Shown here one piece after another: positions 43,652 to 53,381 of a stretch of 64,000 nucleotides of DNA. The notes below the pieces were generated by a model. It saw only the letters and a list, made by a program, of their open reading frames with translations, made no database searches and was not told the origin of the DNA. The DNA comes from Curtobacterium sp. MCSS17_015 (GTDB taxonomy: Bacteria; Actinomycetota; Actinomycetes; Actinomycetales; Microbacteriaceae): assembly GCF_003234265.2 (NCBI RefSeq), contig NZ_CP126256.1:3038001-3102000 (forward strand), written 5' to 3'. The translations under genes were made by a program, and so were the position numbers. Within the stretch, counting starts at the first letter, position 1. Each line of letters starts with the position of its first letter.

Positions 43652-44491
43652 CTACTTGCGCTTCTTGCCGGCGTTACGGCGACGGACGATGAGCTTGTCG
43701 CTCGGCTTGTTGGGCTTGCGCGTGCGGCCCTCGGCCTGGCCCCAGGGGCTGACCGGGTGACGACCACCGGACGTCTTGCCCTCACCACCACCGTGCGGGT
43801 GGTCGACCGGGTTCATCGCGACACCACGCACGGTCGGGCGGACGCCCTTCCAGCGCATGCGGCCGGCCTTGCCCCAGTTGATGTTCGACTGCTCGGCGTT
43901 GCCGACCTCGCCGATCGTCGCGCGGCAGCGGGCGTCGACGTTGCGGACCTCGCCCGACGGCAGACGGAGCTGCGCGTAGGGGCCGTCCTTGGCGACGAGA
44001 CGCACCGAGGCACCGGCGGACCGGGCCATCTTCGCGCCGCCACCCGGGCGGAGCTCGATCGCGTGGATCACGGTACCGACGGGGATGTTGCGCAGCGGCA
44101 GGTTGTTGCCCGGCTTGATGTCCGCGCCGGGGCCCGTCTCGACGACGTCGCCCTGCTTGAGCTTGTTCGGCGCGATGATGTAGCGCTTGGTGCCGTCCAC
44201 GAAGTGCAGGAGCGCGATGCGCGCCGTGCGGTTCGGGTCGTACTCGATGTGCGCGACCTTGGCGTCGACACCGTCCTTGTCGGCACGACGGAAGTCGATC
44301 ACGCGGTACTGGCGCTTGTGGCCACCACCGATGTGACGCGTCGTGATGCGACCCGAGCTGTTCCGGCCACCGGTCTTCGGCAGCGGACGGAGCAGGGACT
44401 TCTCCGGGGTCGAACGGGTGATCTCGGCGAAGTCGGCGACCGAGGAGCCGCGACGACCGGGGGTCGTGGGCTTGTAGTTACGAATAGCCAT
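43652..44491 (-). CDS. rplB: 50S ribosomal protein L2
   Basis: 279 residues: [18 protein letters not shown], the [20 protein letters not shown] loop, and the catalytic-centre region [20 protein letters not shown] with the conserved histidine. Ends [16 protein letters not shown]. Confidence 0.99.
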   Translation of the reverse strand: MAIRNYKPTTPGRRGSSVADFAEITRSTPEKSLLRPLPKTGGRNSSGRITTRHIGGGHKRQYRVIDFRRADKDGVDAKVAHIEYDPNRTARIALLHFVDGTKRYIIAPNKLKQGDVVETGPGADIKPGNNLPLRNIPVGTVIHAIELRPGGGAKMARSAGASVRLVAKDGPYAQLRLPSGEVRNVDARCRATIGEVGNAEQSNINWGKAGRMRWKGVRPTVRGVAMNPVDHPHGGGEGKTSGGRHPVSPWGQAEGRTRKPNKPSDKLIVRRRNAGKKRK

Positions 44492-44509
44492 GATTTATCC
44501 CTCTGGTCC

Positions 44510-44809
44510 TCAGCCGACAGCCGTGAAGATGTCGATCGAACCGGACTTGAGCGTCACGATGGCGCGCTTGGTGTCCTTGCGCTTGCCGATCCCGAACTTG
44601 GTCCGGCGGGTCTTGCCCGGACGGTTCAGCGTGTTGATGCCGGCGACCTTGACGTCGAAGATCTTCTCGATGGCGAGCTTGATCTCGGTCTTGTTCGCAC
44701 GGGGGTCCACGAGGAACGTGTACTTGCCCTGGTCGATGAGGCCGTAGCTCTTCTCCGACACGACCGGCGAGATGATGATGTCGCGCGGGTCCTTGTTGAA
44801 GCCGCTCAT
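44510..44809 (-). CDS. rplW: 50S ribosomal protein L23
   Basis: 99 residues: [38 protein letters not shown] and [21 protein letters not shown]. It lines the tunnel exit. ATG 44809 overlaps the rplD stop as ATGA. Confidence 0.98.
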   Translation of the reverse strand: MSGFNKDPRDIIISPVVSEKSYGLIDQGKYTFLVDPRANKTEIKLAIEKIFDVKVAGINTLNRPGKTRRTKFGIGKRKDTKRAIVTLKSGSIDIFTAVG

Positions 44810-45465
44810 GCGGTGATCTCCTTCGCGGTCTTCGACGCGATGAAGGCGTCGAGGGCGCTCTTGCTGAAGACGACGGCGTCCGCACGGAGGACGTCGTAGG
44901 CGTTCAGCTGGCCGTACGAGAGCGCGTGGACGTTCGGCAGGTTGCGGACGCTCTTGAGCGTGAGCTCGTCGCCCGACTCGAGCACGACGAGCACGTGCTT
45001 GACGGGCGCGACCTTCTCGAGCAGCGTGCGGGCGGTCTTGGTCGACGGCAGCTCGGCCGCGACGAAGCCCTCCACAGCGGAGATGCGGCCACCGCGGGCA
45101 CGGTCCGAGAGCGAGCCGAGCAGGGCTGCGGCGATCATCTTCTTCGGGGTGCGCTGCGAGTAGTCACGCGGGGTCGGTCCGTGGACGACGCCACCGCCGG
45201 TGTGCTCCGGAGCGCGGACCGAACCCTGACGGGAGCGGCCGGTGCCCTTCTGCTTGAACGGCTTGCGACCGGCACCGCGGACTTCGCCACGGTTCTTGGT
45301 CTTGTGGGTGCCTTGACGCGCGGCGGCGAGCTGCGCGGTGACGACCTGGTGGATCAGCGGGACGTTCGTCTCGACGTCGAAGAGCTCGGCGGGGAGCTCG
45401 ATGCTCCCGGCGACGGCTCCGGTCGCGTCGAGGACGTCGATCGTGGTTGCGGTCGTGGTGGCCAT
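44806..45465 (-). CDS. rplD: 50S ribosomal protein L4
   Basis: 219 residues from ATG 45465. [41 protein letters not shown] and [19 protein letters not shown] form the tunnel loop. A GTG two codons upstream overlaps the rplC stop (GTGA) and is an alternative. In other bacteria L4 represses its own operon. Confidence 0.97.
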   Translation of the reverse strand: MATTTATTIDVLDATGAVAGSIELPAELFDVETNVPLIHQVVTAQLAAARQGTHKTKNRGEVRGAGRKPFKQKGTGRSRQGSVRAPEHTGGGVVHGPTPRDYSQRTPKKMIAAALLGSLSDRARGGRISAVEGFVAAELPSTKTARTLLEKVAPVKHVLVVLESGDELTLKSVRNLPNVHALSYGQLNAYDVLRADAVVFSKSALDAFIASKTAKEITA

Positions 45466-45467
45466 GA

Positions 45468-46121
45468 TCACTTACCCTTCACGGCGGTGCGGACGAAGAC
45501 GGAACGGCCACGAGCACCGGGGACGGCGCCCTTGACGAGCAGCAGACCCTTCTCGGCGTCGACGGCGTGGACCGTGAGGTTGAGGACGGTCACGCGGTCG
45601 CCACCCATCCGACCGGCCATGCGCATGCCCTTGAAGACACGCGACGGGGTCGAGGAGGCGCCGATCGAACCGGGCTTGCGGTGGTTGCGGTGCGAACCGT
45701 GCGAGGCGGAGACACCGGCGAAGCCGTGACGCTTCATGACACCGGCGAAGCCCTTGCCCTTGCTGGTGCCGACGACGTCGACCTTCTGGCCCGCTTCGAA
45801 CAGGTCGACCGTGAGCTCCTGGCCGAGCGTGTACTCGGCGGAGTCGTTCGTCCGGATCTCGGTGAGCGTGCGGCGCGGGGTGACCCCGGCGGCCTCGAAG
45901 TGGCCAGCGGCCGGCTTGTTCACCTTGCGGGGGTCGATCTGGCCCGCGGCGATCTGGATCGCCTCGTAGCCGTCGCGCTCGACGTTGCGGATCTGGGTGA
46001 CCACGTTCGGGCCGACCTCGATCACGGTGACGGGGATGAACTTGTTGTTCTCGTCCCACACCTGGGTCATCCCGAGCTTCTTGCCGAGGAGGCCCTTGAC
46101 GGTCTTGGTTGAGTTCGCCAT
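45468..46121 (-). CDS. rplC: 50S ribosomal protein L3
   Basis: 217 residues from ATG 46121 ([21 protein letters not shown]). [28 protein letters not shown] loop with the conserved methylatable Gln position replaced in the usual actinobacterial manner, then [23 protein letters not shown]. Fourteen bases after rpsJ. Confidence 0.98.
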   Translation of the reverse strand: MANSTKTVKGLLGKKLGMTQVWDENNKFIPVTVIEVGPNVVTQIRNVERDGYEAIQIAAGQIDPRKVNKPAAGHFEAAGVTPRRTLTEIRTNDSAEYTLGQELTVDLFEAGQKVDVVGTSKGKGFAGVMKRHGFAGVSASHGSHRNHRKPGSIGASSTPSRVFKGMRMAGRMGGDRVTVLNLTVHAVDAEKGLLLVKGAVPGARGRSVFVRTAVKGK

Positions 46122-46135
46122 GAGTTCCAGCCCCC

Positions 46136-46444
46136 TTACAGCTTGATCTCGATGTTGACGTCCGCCGGGAGGTCGAGTCGCATGAGCGAGTCGACGGCCT
46201 TCGGCGTCGGGTCGACGATGTCGATGACCCGCTTGTGCGTGCGCTTCTCGAAGTGCTCGCGCGAGTCCTTGTACTTGTGAGGGGAACGGATCACGGGGAT
46301 CACGTTCTTCTCGGTGGGGAGCGGCACCGGGCCGACCACGGTCGCACCGGCACGGGTCACCGTGTCGACGATCTTCCGGGCCGACGTGTCGATGACCTCG
46401 TGGTCGTACGACTTGAGCCGGATGCGGATCTTCTGTCCCGCCAT
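46136..46444 (-). CDS. rpsJ: 30S ribosomal protein S10
   Basis: 102 residues: [61 protein letters not shown]. First gene of the S10-spc run. It follows a long non-coding leader. Confidence 0.99.
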   Translation of the reverse strand: MAGQKIRIRLKSYDHEVIDTSARKIVDTVTRAGATVVGPVPLPTEKNVIPVIRSPHKYKDSREHFEKRTHKRVIDIVDPTPKAVDSLMRLDLPADVNIEIKL

Positions 46445-46815
46445 GTGTTTTCCTGTCCTCTCTGCGCCGCGCACCCTCAGGCCGCCTGACGCCGCCGGGG
46501 CTCCGCTGTCGCGTGCCCGGCTGTTTGCGTGAACCACCGGCTCCATCCGCAGGGGATGACCGCTGTTCTCCTGTCAACCGCGCGAGTACCAGGGGCACCC
46601 GCGTGGGCATGTCGTCACCCGCGCACCGGATCGCGCTGCACTGTCGTGCCGCACGGTGGTGCTGGAGGATGTCGATCGTGTTCTGCTGCCTGCGGCCCAA
46701 CCCAGCCCTGCTGAACAAGGGGGTTGTGCACTGCCAGAGCAGTGACCCCGCGGGCGCGTGCGCCTCGGGATTTCGGAACCGGACAAGTCTCGCATAGGCC
46801 CCGCATCCGTGCAAC
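46445..46815 (-). promoter_or_regulatory. Long S10-operon leader with candidate promoter
   Basis: The region upstream of rpsJ (part of a 539-bp gap shared with the divergent methylase) holds no gene. The best promoter is minus-strand TTGCAC (46814-46809), a 17-bp spacer and GAGACT (46791-46786), which gives a leader of about 335 nt. Inside lie a small hairpin CACTGC-CAGA-GCAGTG (46729-46744) and a TTGACA (46571-46566) without a matching -10. The length suggests leader-based control, as with L4 control in E. coli, though I see no resemblance in sequence. Confidence 0.4.
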
Positions 46816-46845
46816 CCGGGCGTGTCGCGCTCTGCGCGGCGTGTC

Positions 46846-46868
46846 GGGAGGCCCGCCACGGGCCTCCC
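46846..46868. repeat. GGGAGGCC-family hairpin between S10 operon and methylase
   Basis: GGGAGGCCCG, loop CCA, CGGGCCTCCC: a perfect 10-bp stem placed upstream of both divergent genes, so it is not a terminator for either. It shares its core with the stem-loops at 10929-10986 and 16590-16645. Confidence 0.6.
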
Positions 46869-46971
46869 CGGCCGCCCTGACCGAGCCTGGAGGCTCGCCC
46901 TCCGCGCGGCGGTCGACGCACGTCCTGCGCGGGGCGGTGACGCAGCCCCCGGCGGGCGTCCGACGCGCTGC

Positions 46972-46977
46972 TAGCCT
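46972..46977 (+). promoter_or_regulatory. -10 box of the TsnR-like gene (leaderless)
   Basis: TAGCCT is six bases before ATG 46984, the same arrangement as for gpx. Confidence 0.6.
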
Positions 46978-46983
46978 TCGCCC

Positions 46984-47781
46984 ATGCCGGAACACGAAGT
47001 GCTCACCGACCCGTCCGACCCAGCGGTGCAGCGGCTCGCCGACCTCGCCAAGCCGGCTCGCGGAACCGTCCGCACCGCGATCGTCGAGGACCCCGAGCCC
47101 CTCGTGCAAGCACTCCGCGCCGGCGTCCGGTTCGTCGAGGTGTACGGCGAATCGACCCGCGAGTTCCCCGCCGACCTCACCGCCCTGTGCGGTGAGCACG
47201 GAGTCCCGGTCCGACTGGTGGACCCGGCCGTGCTCACCAAGGTGTTCCGCTCCGAGAAGCGCCCGAAGGTGTTCGGTGTCGCGTCCGTCCCCGCCCCCGC
47301 CCGGTTCTCCGCCCTCGCCGAGGGAGCCGGGGACGTGCTCGTCCTCGACGGCGTGAAGATCGTCGGCAACATCGGCGCGATCGTCCGGACCGCGGTCGGT
47401 CTCGGCGCGCGCGGCGTCGTCCTGGTCGACAGCGACCTCGCGACCATCGCCGACCGCCGTGTCGTCCGCGCCAGCCGCGGGCACGTGTTCTCGGTGCCGG
47501 TCCTGCTCGAGACCCGGGAGCGCGTCGCACGGTGGCTCGGCGAATCCGGCCTCCGTGTCGTCGACGTCGACATGGACGGCTCACTGTCGCCGGAGTCCCT
47601 CGGCGCCCTCGACGAGGACGTCGCACTGCTGCTCGGTGCGGAGAAGACTGGTGCCTCGGACGTCCTGCAGGACCTCGCCACGCAGACGGTCTCGGTCCCG
47701 ATCGACGACCGTGTGGAGTCGCTCAACGTGTCGGTCGTCGCCGGCATCGTGCTGTACGCCCGCTCGCGCCGGCACGGCTGA
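46984..47781 (+). CDS. TsnR/NshR-like 23S rRNA 2'-O-methyltransferase (SPOUT)
   Basis: 265 residues. From memory it follows the thiostrepton-resistance methylase TsnR closely: DPSDPAVQRLADLAKPAR near the N-terminus, RFVEVYGES, PVRLVD, LDGVKIVGNIGAIVRT (about 121-136), LVDSDLATIADRRVVRASRG (147-166) and the C-terminal knot motif ESLNVSVVAG. The arginine in GAIVRT and the NVS loop are the catalytic and SAM-binding elements. TsnR methylates A1067 in the L11-binding region, giving resistance to thiopeptides; the same target is inferred here. Divergent from the S10 operon, monocistronic, probably leaderless. Confidence 0.88.
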   Translation: MPEHEVLTDPSDPAVQRLADLAKPARGTVRTAIVEDPEPLVQALRAGVRFVEVYGESTREFPADLTALCGEHGVPVRLVDPAVLTKVFRSEKRPKVFGVASVPAPARFSALAEGAGDVLVLDGVKIVGNIGAIVRTAVGLGARGVVLVDSDLATIADRRVVRASRGHVFSVPVLLETRERVARWLGESGLRVVDVDMDGSLSPESLGALDEDVALLLGAEKTGASDVLQDLATQTVSVPIDDRVESLNVSVVAGIVLYARSRRHG

Positions 47782-47800
47782 GCCGCCCGCCGGGACGACG

Positions 47801-47833
47801 ACGCCCCGGGTCCCTCGTGGGGATCCGGGGCGT
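47801..47833. terminator. Terminator between the TsnR-like and DarT-like genes
   Basis: ACGCCCCGG (47801-47809) and CCGGGGCGT (47825-47833) form a 9-bp stem with further inner pairing, between convergent genes. Confidence 0.75.
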
Positions 47834-47856
47834 TCGCACGTCCTGGCGGTCCGGCG

Positions 47857-48654
47857 TCAGTCCTCGGGCAGCGGCGGGACGAACCACGGCGGGAAGACCG
47901 CCACGCGGGGCGCGGCCCCACCCTGCTCGGCGAAGACGGCCTTCACCTGCTGGCGGACCTTGTCGTTCGGGACACCCACCAGGGCGACCGAGGACAGCGG
48001 CACCCGGGGGCCGGCGAGCAGCTCGACGCCGTGCATCGACGGGTCCGTGATGTCGGTCCGGCGGAGCAGGTTGGTCGCTGCCTCCGGCCCGACGGCGAAC
48101 CGCACGTCCGGGTCGTCGGCGTCGGTGTCCGCCAGGATCACGGAGGCACCGAACGCGGTCGTCGGGACCACGAGGACGACGTACTCGGTCGCGCGGGTGC
48201 GCCGGGCGGCGTCCGACCAACGGCCCTCCTCGGCGCCGGAACGGAGCTCGTCCCAGCGGCGGGCGTCGGGCGACAGGGTGAACGGGACGTGGCCGGCCAC
48301 GCTGGAACCGTCGGGTGCGGTGGCCGCACCACGGGCCTCCCGGGTGGCGGCGGAGCTGACGTCGACGGACGGCGCCGCCTGGTCGGCGGCGAGGATCGCG
48401 CCCTCGGCGACGATGGACGCGAGGTTGTCCACGTGTGTGACGTGGTGGGCCCGGAGTGCCGCGAAGTCGCGGGTGGCGGGGAGCGTCGGCTCGACGGGCT
48501 TCCCGTTCGCGTTCGTCGGGGCGGACCGCAGGGACGTCGTCACACGGGTCCGCCGCGGCGTCGGGGTCTTCGTGATGGTCTCCGGATCACGCTGCCGGGG
48601 GGAGCAGATGTCGCAGAGTTCGATGGGGAAACCGTGGATGCACTCGTCGGTCAC
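47857..48654 (-). CDS. DarT-like (DUF4433) DNA ADP-ribosyltransferase, orphan
   Basis: 265 residues. Residues 4-18 hold a small Cys cluster CIHGFPIELCDIC (zinc-knuckle-like), then a basic linker (~20-60). From ~64 the protein resembles DarT: RAHHVTHVDNLASIVAEGAIL corresponds to the HiThidNL NAD-binding start, then VDVSSAATREAR, GHVPFTLSPDARRW and further strands. The catalytic Glu of DarT near the C-terminus could be the one in HGVELLAGPRVP. DarT modifies thymidine on ssDNA. No macrodomain antitoxin DarG lies next to it. GTG 48654 follows AAGGA at slightly long spacing. Activity is unproven. Confidence 0.65.
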   Translation of the reverse strand: MTDECIHGFPIELCDICSPRQRDPETITKTPTPRRTRVTTSLRSAPTNANGKPVEPTLPATRDFAALRAHHVTHVDNLASIVAEGAILAADQAAPSVDVSSAATREARGAATAPDGSSVAGHVPFTLSPDARRWDELRSGAEEGRWSDAARRTRATEYVVLVVPTTAFGASVILADTDADDPDVRFAVGPEAATNLLRRTDITDPSMHGVELLAGPRVPLSSVALVGVPNDKVRQQVKAVFAEQGGAAPRVAVFPPWFVPPLPED

Positions 48655-48741
48655 GACTGATGGGTCCTTCCGTGCCTCGTGGGGTGGGCGGGCACGACCA
48701 CCAACGCTACGTCATCCGGGAACCGCGGGCGACCGATCACG

Positions 48742-49719
48742 TCACTGGCGGTACAGGAGTGCCCGGACCTCGGCCTCGGCCGCGTGCAACCGGGTCGGGT
48801 CGATGGTCTCGCCGTGCTCGTACGCATCCAGGAGCCGCGGGTCGATGTAGCTCTGACGGGCGACGGTCGGGGTGTTGCCCAGGACCTCGCTGGCGGCCTT
48901 CACCGCGTGCGAGATCGCCTTCTTGCGCTTGGCCTGACTGGACAGGACGCCGGTCTGGGCCAGGTCGACCGCGGCCGCGACCGTGCCGTGCAGCGTGCGG
49001 AAGTCCTTGGCGGTGAAGTCCTCCCCCGCGCGCTCCTTGACGTACGCGTTGATGTCCTCGGCCGTCACCGGTTGCCAGTCGTCGCCGCGCCGTTCACGGA
49101 ACGACAGCAGGCGCGCGGTCGGCCCGCGGCGCTTCATCCCGACCAGGACACGGGCGAGGTCGGCGTCGTGGATCGTCGAGGACCACGCCTGGTGGCTCTT
49201 GCCGGGGAACTCCAGCTCGATGTCGTCGCCGGAGATGTGGGCGTGCGTGCAGAGCAGGGTGGACAGGCCGTGGCTGCCGTGCTCGGTGGCGTAGCGCTCG
49301 GAGCCGACGCGCAGGGACCCCTGGTCGAGCATCCGGAACGCGGCAGCCAGCGCCCGTCGGCGGTCCGGCTCCGGGCGGCGGAGGTCCTGCGTGACCATGC
49401 GTCGGGCGGCCGGGAGGGACTCGGCCAGCGCCAACGCACGGTCGTACTTGATCTTGTCCATCCGGTCGCGCCAGGACGGGTGGTACATGTACTGCCGGCG
49501 TCCGGCGCCGTCGATCCCGGTGGCCAGGATGTGGCCGTTGTCGTACGGCGAGATCCAGACGTCGTCCCATGCCGGCGGGATGACGAGGTCCTCGAGGCGC
49601 TGGCGTACCTCGGGGTCCGTCACCGTCGTGCCGTGCGGGTCGCGGTAGGAGAAGCCCTTGCCACTGCGGACGCGGTGGTACCCGCGACCCTTGGTCGAGG
49701 AGCGGCGAAGACGTGTCAC
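48742..49719 (-). CDS. DNA topoisomerase IB
   Basis: 325 residues, the usual size of bacterial (poxvirus-like) TopIB. Visible: [70 protein letters not shown] with catalytic Arg, [24 protein letters not shown] with catalytic Arg and His, and [17 protein letters not shown] with the nucleophilic tyrosine. It relaxes supercoils without ATP. GTG 49719 is the start. Monocistronic. Confidence 0.94.
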   Translation of the reverse strand: MTRLRRSSTKGRGYHRVRSGKGFSYRDPHGTTVTDPEVRQRLEDLVIPPAWDDVWISPYDNGHILATGIDGAGRRQYMYHPSWRDRMDKIKYDRALALAESLPAARRMVTQDLRRPEPDRRRALAAAFRMLDQGSLRVGSERYATEHGSHGLSTLLCTHAHISGDDIELEFPGKSHQAWSSTIHDADLARVLVGMKRRGPTARLLSFRERRGDDWQPVTAEDINAYVKERAGEDFTAKDFRTLHGTVAAAVDLAQTGVLSSQAKRKKAISHAVKAASEVLGNTPTVARQSYIDPRLLDAYEHGETIDPTRLHAAEAEVRALLYRQ

Positions 49720-49793
49720 GTCCTCGATGCAACACCATCGGCACTGCCGTCGGCGGCAGGAACGTACCCCGGACGGCGGTCCGGGAACACGGA

Positions 49794-49825
49794 AGCGGGG
49801 CCGGACCCGAAGGCCCGACCCCGCT
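49794..49825 (-). terminator. Terminator of tuf / str operon
   Basis: AGCGGGG-CCGG and CCGA-CCCCGCT form a 10-bp stem with one mismatch and a 10-nt loop, 17 bp past the tuf stop. Confidence 0.75.
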
Positions 49826-49841
49826 GACGCAGCAACCGGAG

Positions 49842-51029
49842 TTACTTGATGATCTTCTCGACCGTACCGGCACCGACCGTACGACCACCCTCGCGGATGG
49901 CGAAACGGAGGCCCTCTTCCATGGCGATCGGCTGGATCAGCTCGACGGTCATGGCGACGGTGTCACCGGGCATGACCATCTCGGTGCCCTCGGGCAGCGT
50001 GATGACGCCGGTGACGTCCGTGGTGCGGAAGTAGAACTGCGGACGGTAGTTCGCGTAGAACGGGTTGTGACGACCGCCCTCTTCCTTGTTCAGGATGTAC
50101 GCGTTCGCGGTGAACTCGGTGTGCGGCGTGACCGAACCCGGCTTCACGACGACCTGGCCGCGCTCGACGTCCTCGCGCTTGAGGCCACGGATGAGCAGAC
50201 CGGTGTTGTCACCGGCGACTGCCTTGTCCAGCAGCTTGCGGAACATCTCGATGCCGGTGACCGTGGTCTTCTGGGTCGCCTTGATGCCGACGATCTCGAC
50301 CTCGGAGTTGATGTCGAGCTCACCGCGCTCGACACGACCGGTGACGACGGTGCCACGACCGGTGATCGTGAAGACGTCCTCGATCGGCATGAGGAACGGC
50401 TGGTCGGTGGCGCGCACCGGGTCCGGGACGTTCTCGTCGACGGCGGCCATCAGGTCCTGGACGGACTTGACCCACTTCTCGTCGCCCTCGAGCGCCTTGA
50501 GCGCCGAGACCTGCACGACGGGGGCGTCCTCGTCGAACTCCTGCGAGCCGAGCAGCTCGCGGACCTCGAGCTCGACGAGCTCCAGGATCTCCTCGTCGTC
50601 CACCATGTCGGCCTTGTTCAGCGCGACGACGATGTACGGGACGCCGACCTGGCGGGCGAGCAGCACGTGCTCACGCGTCTGGGGCATCGGGCCGTCGGTG
50701 GCGGCGACCACGAGGATCGCGCCGTCCATCTGGGCCGCACCGGTGATCATGTTCTTCACGTAGTCGGCGTGACCAGGAGCGTCGACGTGCGCGTAGTGGC
50801 GCTTGTCGGTCTGGTACTCGACGTGCGAGATGTTGATCGTGATGCCGCGCTGACGCTCTTCGGGAGCGTTGTCGATCTGCGCGAAGTCACGGGCCTCGTT
50901 GAGGTCCGGGTACTGGTCGTGCAGAACCTTGGTGATCGCCGCCGTGAGCGTGGTCTTGCCGTGGTCGACGTGACCGATGGTTCCGATGTTGACGTGCGGC
51001 TTGGTCCGCTCGAACTTGGCCTTGGCCAC
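49842..51029 (-). CDS. tuf: Elongation factor Tu
   Basis: 395 residues: [18 protein letters not shown]-loop, the [12 protein letters not shown] switch [21 protein letters not shown] and the C-terminal VKIIK-like end (GTVEKIIK). GTG 51029 is seven bases after GGAGG. Fourth gene of rpsL-rpsG-fusA-tuf; it may also have its own promoter in the 149-bp fusA-tuf spacer. Confidence 0.99.
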   Translation of the reverse strand: MAKAKFERTKPHVNIGTIGHVDHGKTTLTAAITKVLHDQYPDLNEARDFAQIDNAPEERQRGITINISHVEYQTDKRHYAHVDAPGHADYVKNMITGAAQMDGAILVVAATDGPMPQTREHVLLARQVGVPYIVVALNKADMVDDEEILELVELEVRELLGSQEFDEDAPVVQVSALKALEGDEKWVKSVQDLMAAVDENVPDPVRATDQPFLMPIEDVFTITGRGTVVTGRVERGELDINSEVEIVGIKATQKTTVTGIEMFRKLLDKAVAGDNTGLLIRGLKREDVERGQVVVKPGSVTPHTEFTANAYILNKEEGGRHNPFYANYRPQFYFRTTDVTGVITLPEGTEMVMPGDTVAMTVELIQPIAMEEGLRFAIREGGRTVGAGTVEKIIK

Positions 51030-51116
51030 TGTGGGTCCTCCTCAGGACTCGGATGCGTCGCCCCCGGCAGGACCTTGGTCGGCCCTGCACTGTTGGCGCG
51101 CGGTGTGTGTGTCTCT

Positions 51117-51145
51117 ACTTTACTTGGTGACGAGGGGCCCGTCGC
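51117..51145 (-). promoter_or_regulatory. Possible internal promoter for tuf
   Basis: Minus-strand TAAAGT (51122-51117) with GCGACG 17 bp upstream (51145-51140) lies in the fusA-tuf spacer. The -10 is AT-rich for this genome; the -35 keeps only the GAC core. Confidence 0.35.
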
Positions 51146-51178
51146 CGGGCACCCTCGCCTGGGGATGACGCGGGAGCG

Positions 51179-53293
51179 TCAGGCCCCGGTGCTCTTCTGG
51201 ATGATCTCGTCCGCCACGTTGCGCGGGACCTCGTTGTAGGTCTCGAACACCATGGAGAAGACAGCACGACCAGAGGTCTTGGAGCGCAGGTCGCCCACGT
51301 ACCCGAACATCTCGGACAGCGGGACGCTCGCGCGGACCACCTTGACGCCCGACGCATCGGTCATCTCGGAGATCTGACCACGACGCGAGTTCAGGTCGCC
51401 GATGACGTCGCCCATGTACTCCTCGGGCGTACGGACCTCGACGGCCATGATCGGCTCGAGCAGCACGGGACCGGCCTTGCGAGCCGCTTCCTTGTACGCG
51501 ATCGAGCCGGCGATCTTGAACGCCATCTCGGACGAGTCGACGTCGTGCGCCGCACCGTCCTTGAGGATGGCCTTGACACCCACGGTCGGGAAGCCGGCGA
51601 GCACGCCCACCTGCATCGCGTCCTGGATACCAGCGTCGACCGAGGGGATGTACTCGCGCGGGACGCGGCCACCGGTGACGGCGTTCTCGAACTCGTACAC
51701 CTTCTCAGCGGTGACGGGCATCGGCTCGAGCGCGATCTGCACCTTCGCGAACTGACCGGAACCACCGGTCTGCTTCTTGTGGGTGTAGTCGTAGCGCTCG
51801 ACGACCTTGGTCAGGGTCTCGCGGTAGGCCACCTGCGGCTTGCCGACGTTCGCCTCGACCTTGAACTCGCGCTTCATGCGGTCGACGAGGATGTCGAGGT
51901 GGAGCTCGCCCATGCCCTTGATCGTCGTCTGACCGGTCTCGGCGTTGAGCTCGACGCGGAACGTCGGGTCCTCTTCGGCGAGCTTCTGGATCGCGGTGGA
52001 GAGCTTCTCCTGGTCGGCCTTGGTGTTCGGCTCGATCGCGACCTCGATGACCGGCTCCGGGAACGTCATCGACTCGAGGACGACCTGGTTCGACGGGTCG
52101 CACAGGGTGTCACCCGTGGTCGTGTCCTTGAGACCGATGACCGCGTAGATGTGGCCGGCGGTGACCGAGTCGACCGGGTTCTCCTTGTTGGAGTGCATCT
52201 GGAAGATCTTGCCGATGCGCTCCTTGCGGCCCTTGGTCGAGTTGATGACCTGGGCGCCGGAGTCGATGTGACCGGAGTACACGCGGACGTAGGTGAGGCG
52301 ACCGAAGAACGGGTGCACCGCGACCTTGAACGCAAGCGCCGAGAAGGGCTCGGTGGCATCCGGCTTGCGGATGATCTCGACCTCTTCGTCCTTGACGTCG
52401 TGGCCGATCATCGGCGGGACGTCGAGCGGCGACGGCAGGTAGTCGATGACCGCGTCGAGCATCGGCTGCACGCCACGGTTCTTGAAGGCCGAGCCGCAGA
52501 GGATCGGGTAGACCTCGGAGTTGATCGTCAGCTTGCGGATCGCAGCCTTGATCTCTTCCTTGGTGAGCTCCTCGCCGCCGAAGTACTTCTCGAGCAGCGC
52601 GTCGTCGGTCTCCGCGACACGCTCGACGAGCTTGGCGCGGTACTCCTCGGCGCGGTCCTTGAGGTCCGCGGGGATCTCCTGGACCTCGTACTGGGCGCCC
52701 ATGGTGACGTCACCCTTGGCATCGCCCGGCCAGACCTTGGCGTGCATCTCGATCAGGTCGATGACGCCCACGAAGTCGTTCTCGGCACCGATCGGGAGCT
52801 GGAGCACGAGCGGCTCCGCACCGAGGCGGTTGATGATCGTGTCGACGGTGAAGTAGAAGTCCGCACCGAGCTTGTCCATCTTGTTGACGAAGCAGATACG
52901 GGGGACGTTGTACTTGTCCGCCTGACGCCACACGGTCTCGGACTGGGGCTCGACGCCCTCCTTGCCGTCGAAGACGGCGACCGCACCGTCGAGGACGCGG
53001 AGCGAACGCTCCACCTCGACCGTGAAGTCCACGTGACCCGGGGTGTCGATGATGTTGATCTGGTTGTTGTCCCAGAAGCACGTCGTCGCGGCCGACGTGA
53101 TCGTGATGCCGCGCTCCTGCTCCTGCGCCATCCAGTCCATGGTGGCTGCGCCGTCGTGGACTTCACCGATCTTGTGCGTGATGCCCGTGTAGAACAGGAT
53201 GCGCTCGGTGGTCGTGGTCTTGCCGGCGTCGATGTGCGCCATGATGCCGATGTTGCGGACCTTGTTCAGGTCGGTGAGCACGTCCTGTGCCAC
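51179..53293 (-). CDS. fusA: Elongation factor G
   Basis: 704 residues: [21 protein letters not shown]-loop, [15 protein letters not shown] switch [29 protein letters not shown], and domains II-V with [22 protein letters not shown] domain IV loop and [11 protein letters not shown] 53293 follows GGAGG by six bases. It comes 88 bp after rpsG, separated by a long hairpin. Confidence 0.99.
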   Translation of the reverse strand: MAQDVLTDLNKVRNIGIMAHIDAGKTTTTERILFYTGITHKIGEVHDGAATMDWMAQEQERGITITSAATTCFWDNNQINIIDTPGHVDFTVEVERSLRVLDGAVAVFDGKEGVEPQSETVWRQADKYNVPRICFVNKMDKLGADFYFTVDTIINRLGAEPLVLQLPIGAENDFVGVIDLIEMHAKVWPGDAKGDVTMGAQYEVQEIPADLKDRAEEYRAKLVERVAETDDALLEKYFGGEELTKEEIKAAIRKLTINSEVYPILCGSAFKNRGVQPMLDAVIDYLPSPLDVPPMIGHDVKDEEVEIIRKPDATEPFSALAFKVAVHPFFGRLTYVRVYSGHIDSGAQVINSTKGRKERIGKIFQMHSNKENPVDSVTAGHIYAVIGLKDTTTGDTLCDPSNQVVLESMTFPEPVIEVAIEPNTKADQEKLSTAIQKLAEEDPTFRVELNAETGQTTIKGMGELHLDILVDRMKREFKVEANVGKPQVAYRETLTKVVERYDYTHKKQTGGSGQFAKVQIALEPMPVTAEKVYEFENAVTGGRVPREYIPSVDAGIQDAMQVGVLAGFPTVGVKAILKDGAAHDVDSSEMAFKIAGSIAYKEAARKAGPVLLEPIMAVEVRTPEEYMGDVIGDLNSRRGQISEMTDASGVKVVRASVPLSEMFGYVGDLRSKTSGRAVFSMVFETYNEVPRNVADEIIQKSTGA

Positions 53294-53330
53294 AGGGTTC
53301 CTCCGAGAGAGTTGTAGGAGAGGGTGGCGG

Positions 53331-53371
53331 CCGTCCGGGTGCCTCGGCTGTTGACCGAGGCACCCGGACGG
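53331..53371 (-). terminator. Long stem-loop between rpsG and fusA
   Basis: CCGTCCGGGTGCCTCGG and CCGAGGCACCCGGACGG form a perfect 17-bp stem with a 7-nt loop, 10 bp past the rpsG stop. No T-run follows. It looks like a partial terminator or a processing site within the str operon. Confidence 0.65.
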
Positions 53372-53381
53372 TGCCGGATGA

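Noticed and set aside
46566..46571. TTGACA as -35 of the S10 promoter
   Set aside because: Perfect -35 but no TANNNT at 16-19 bp downstream.
51545..53317. 590-codon plus-strand open frame opposite fusA
   Set aside because: EF-G is unmistakable on the other strand; the shadow has no domain.
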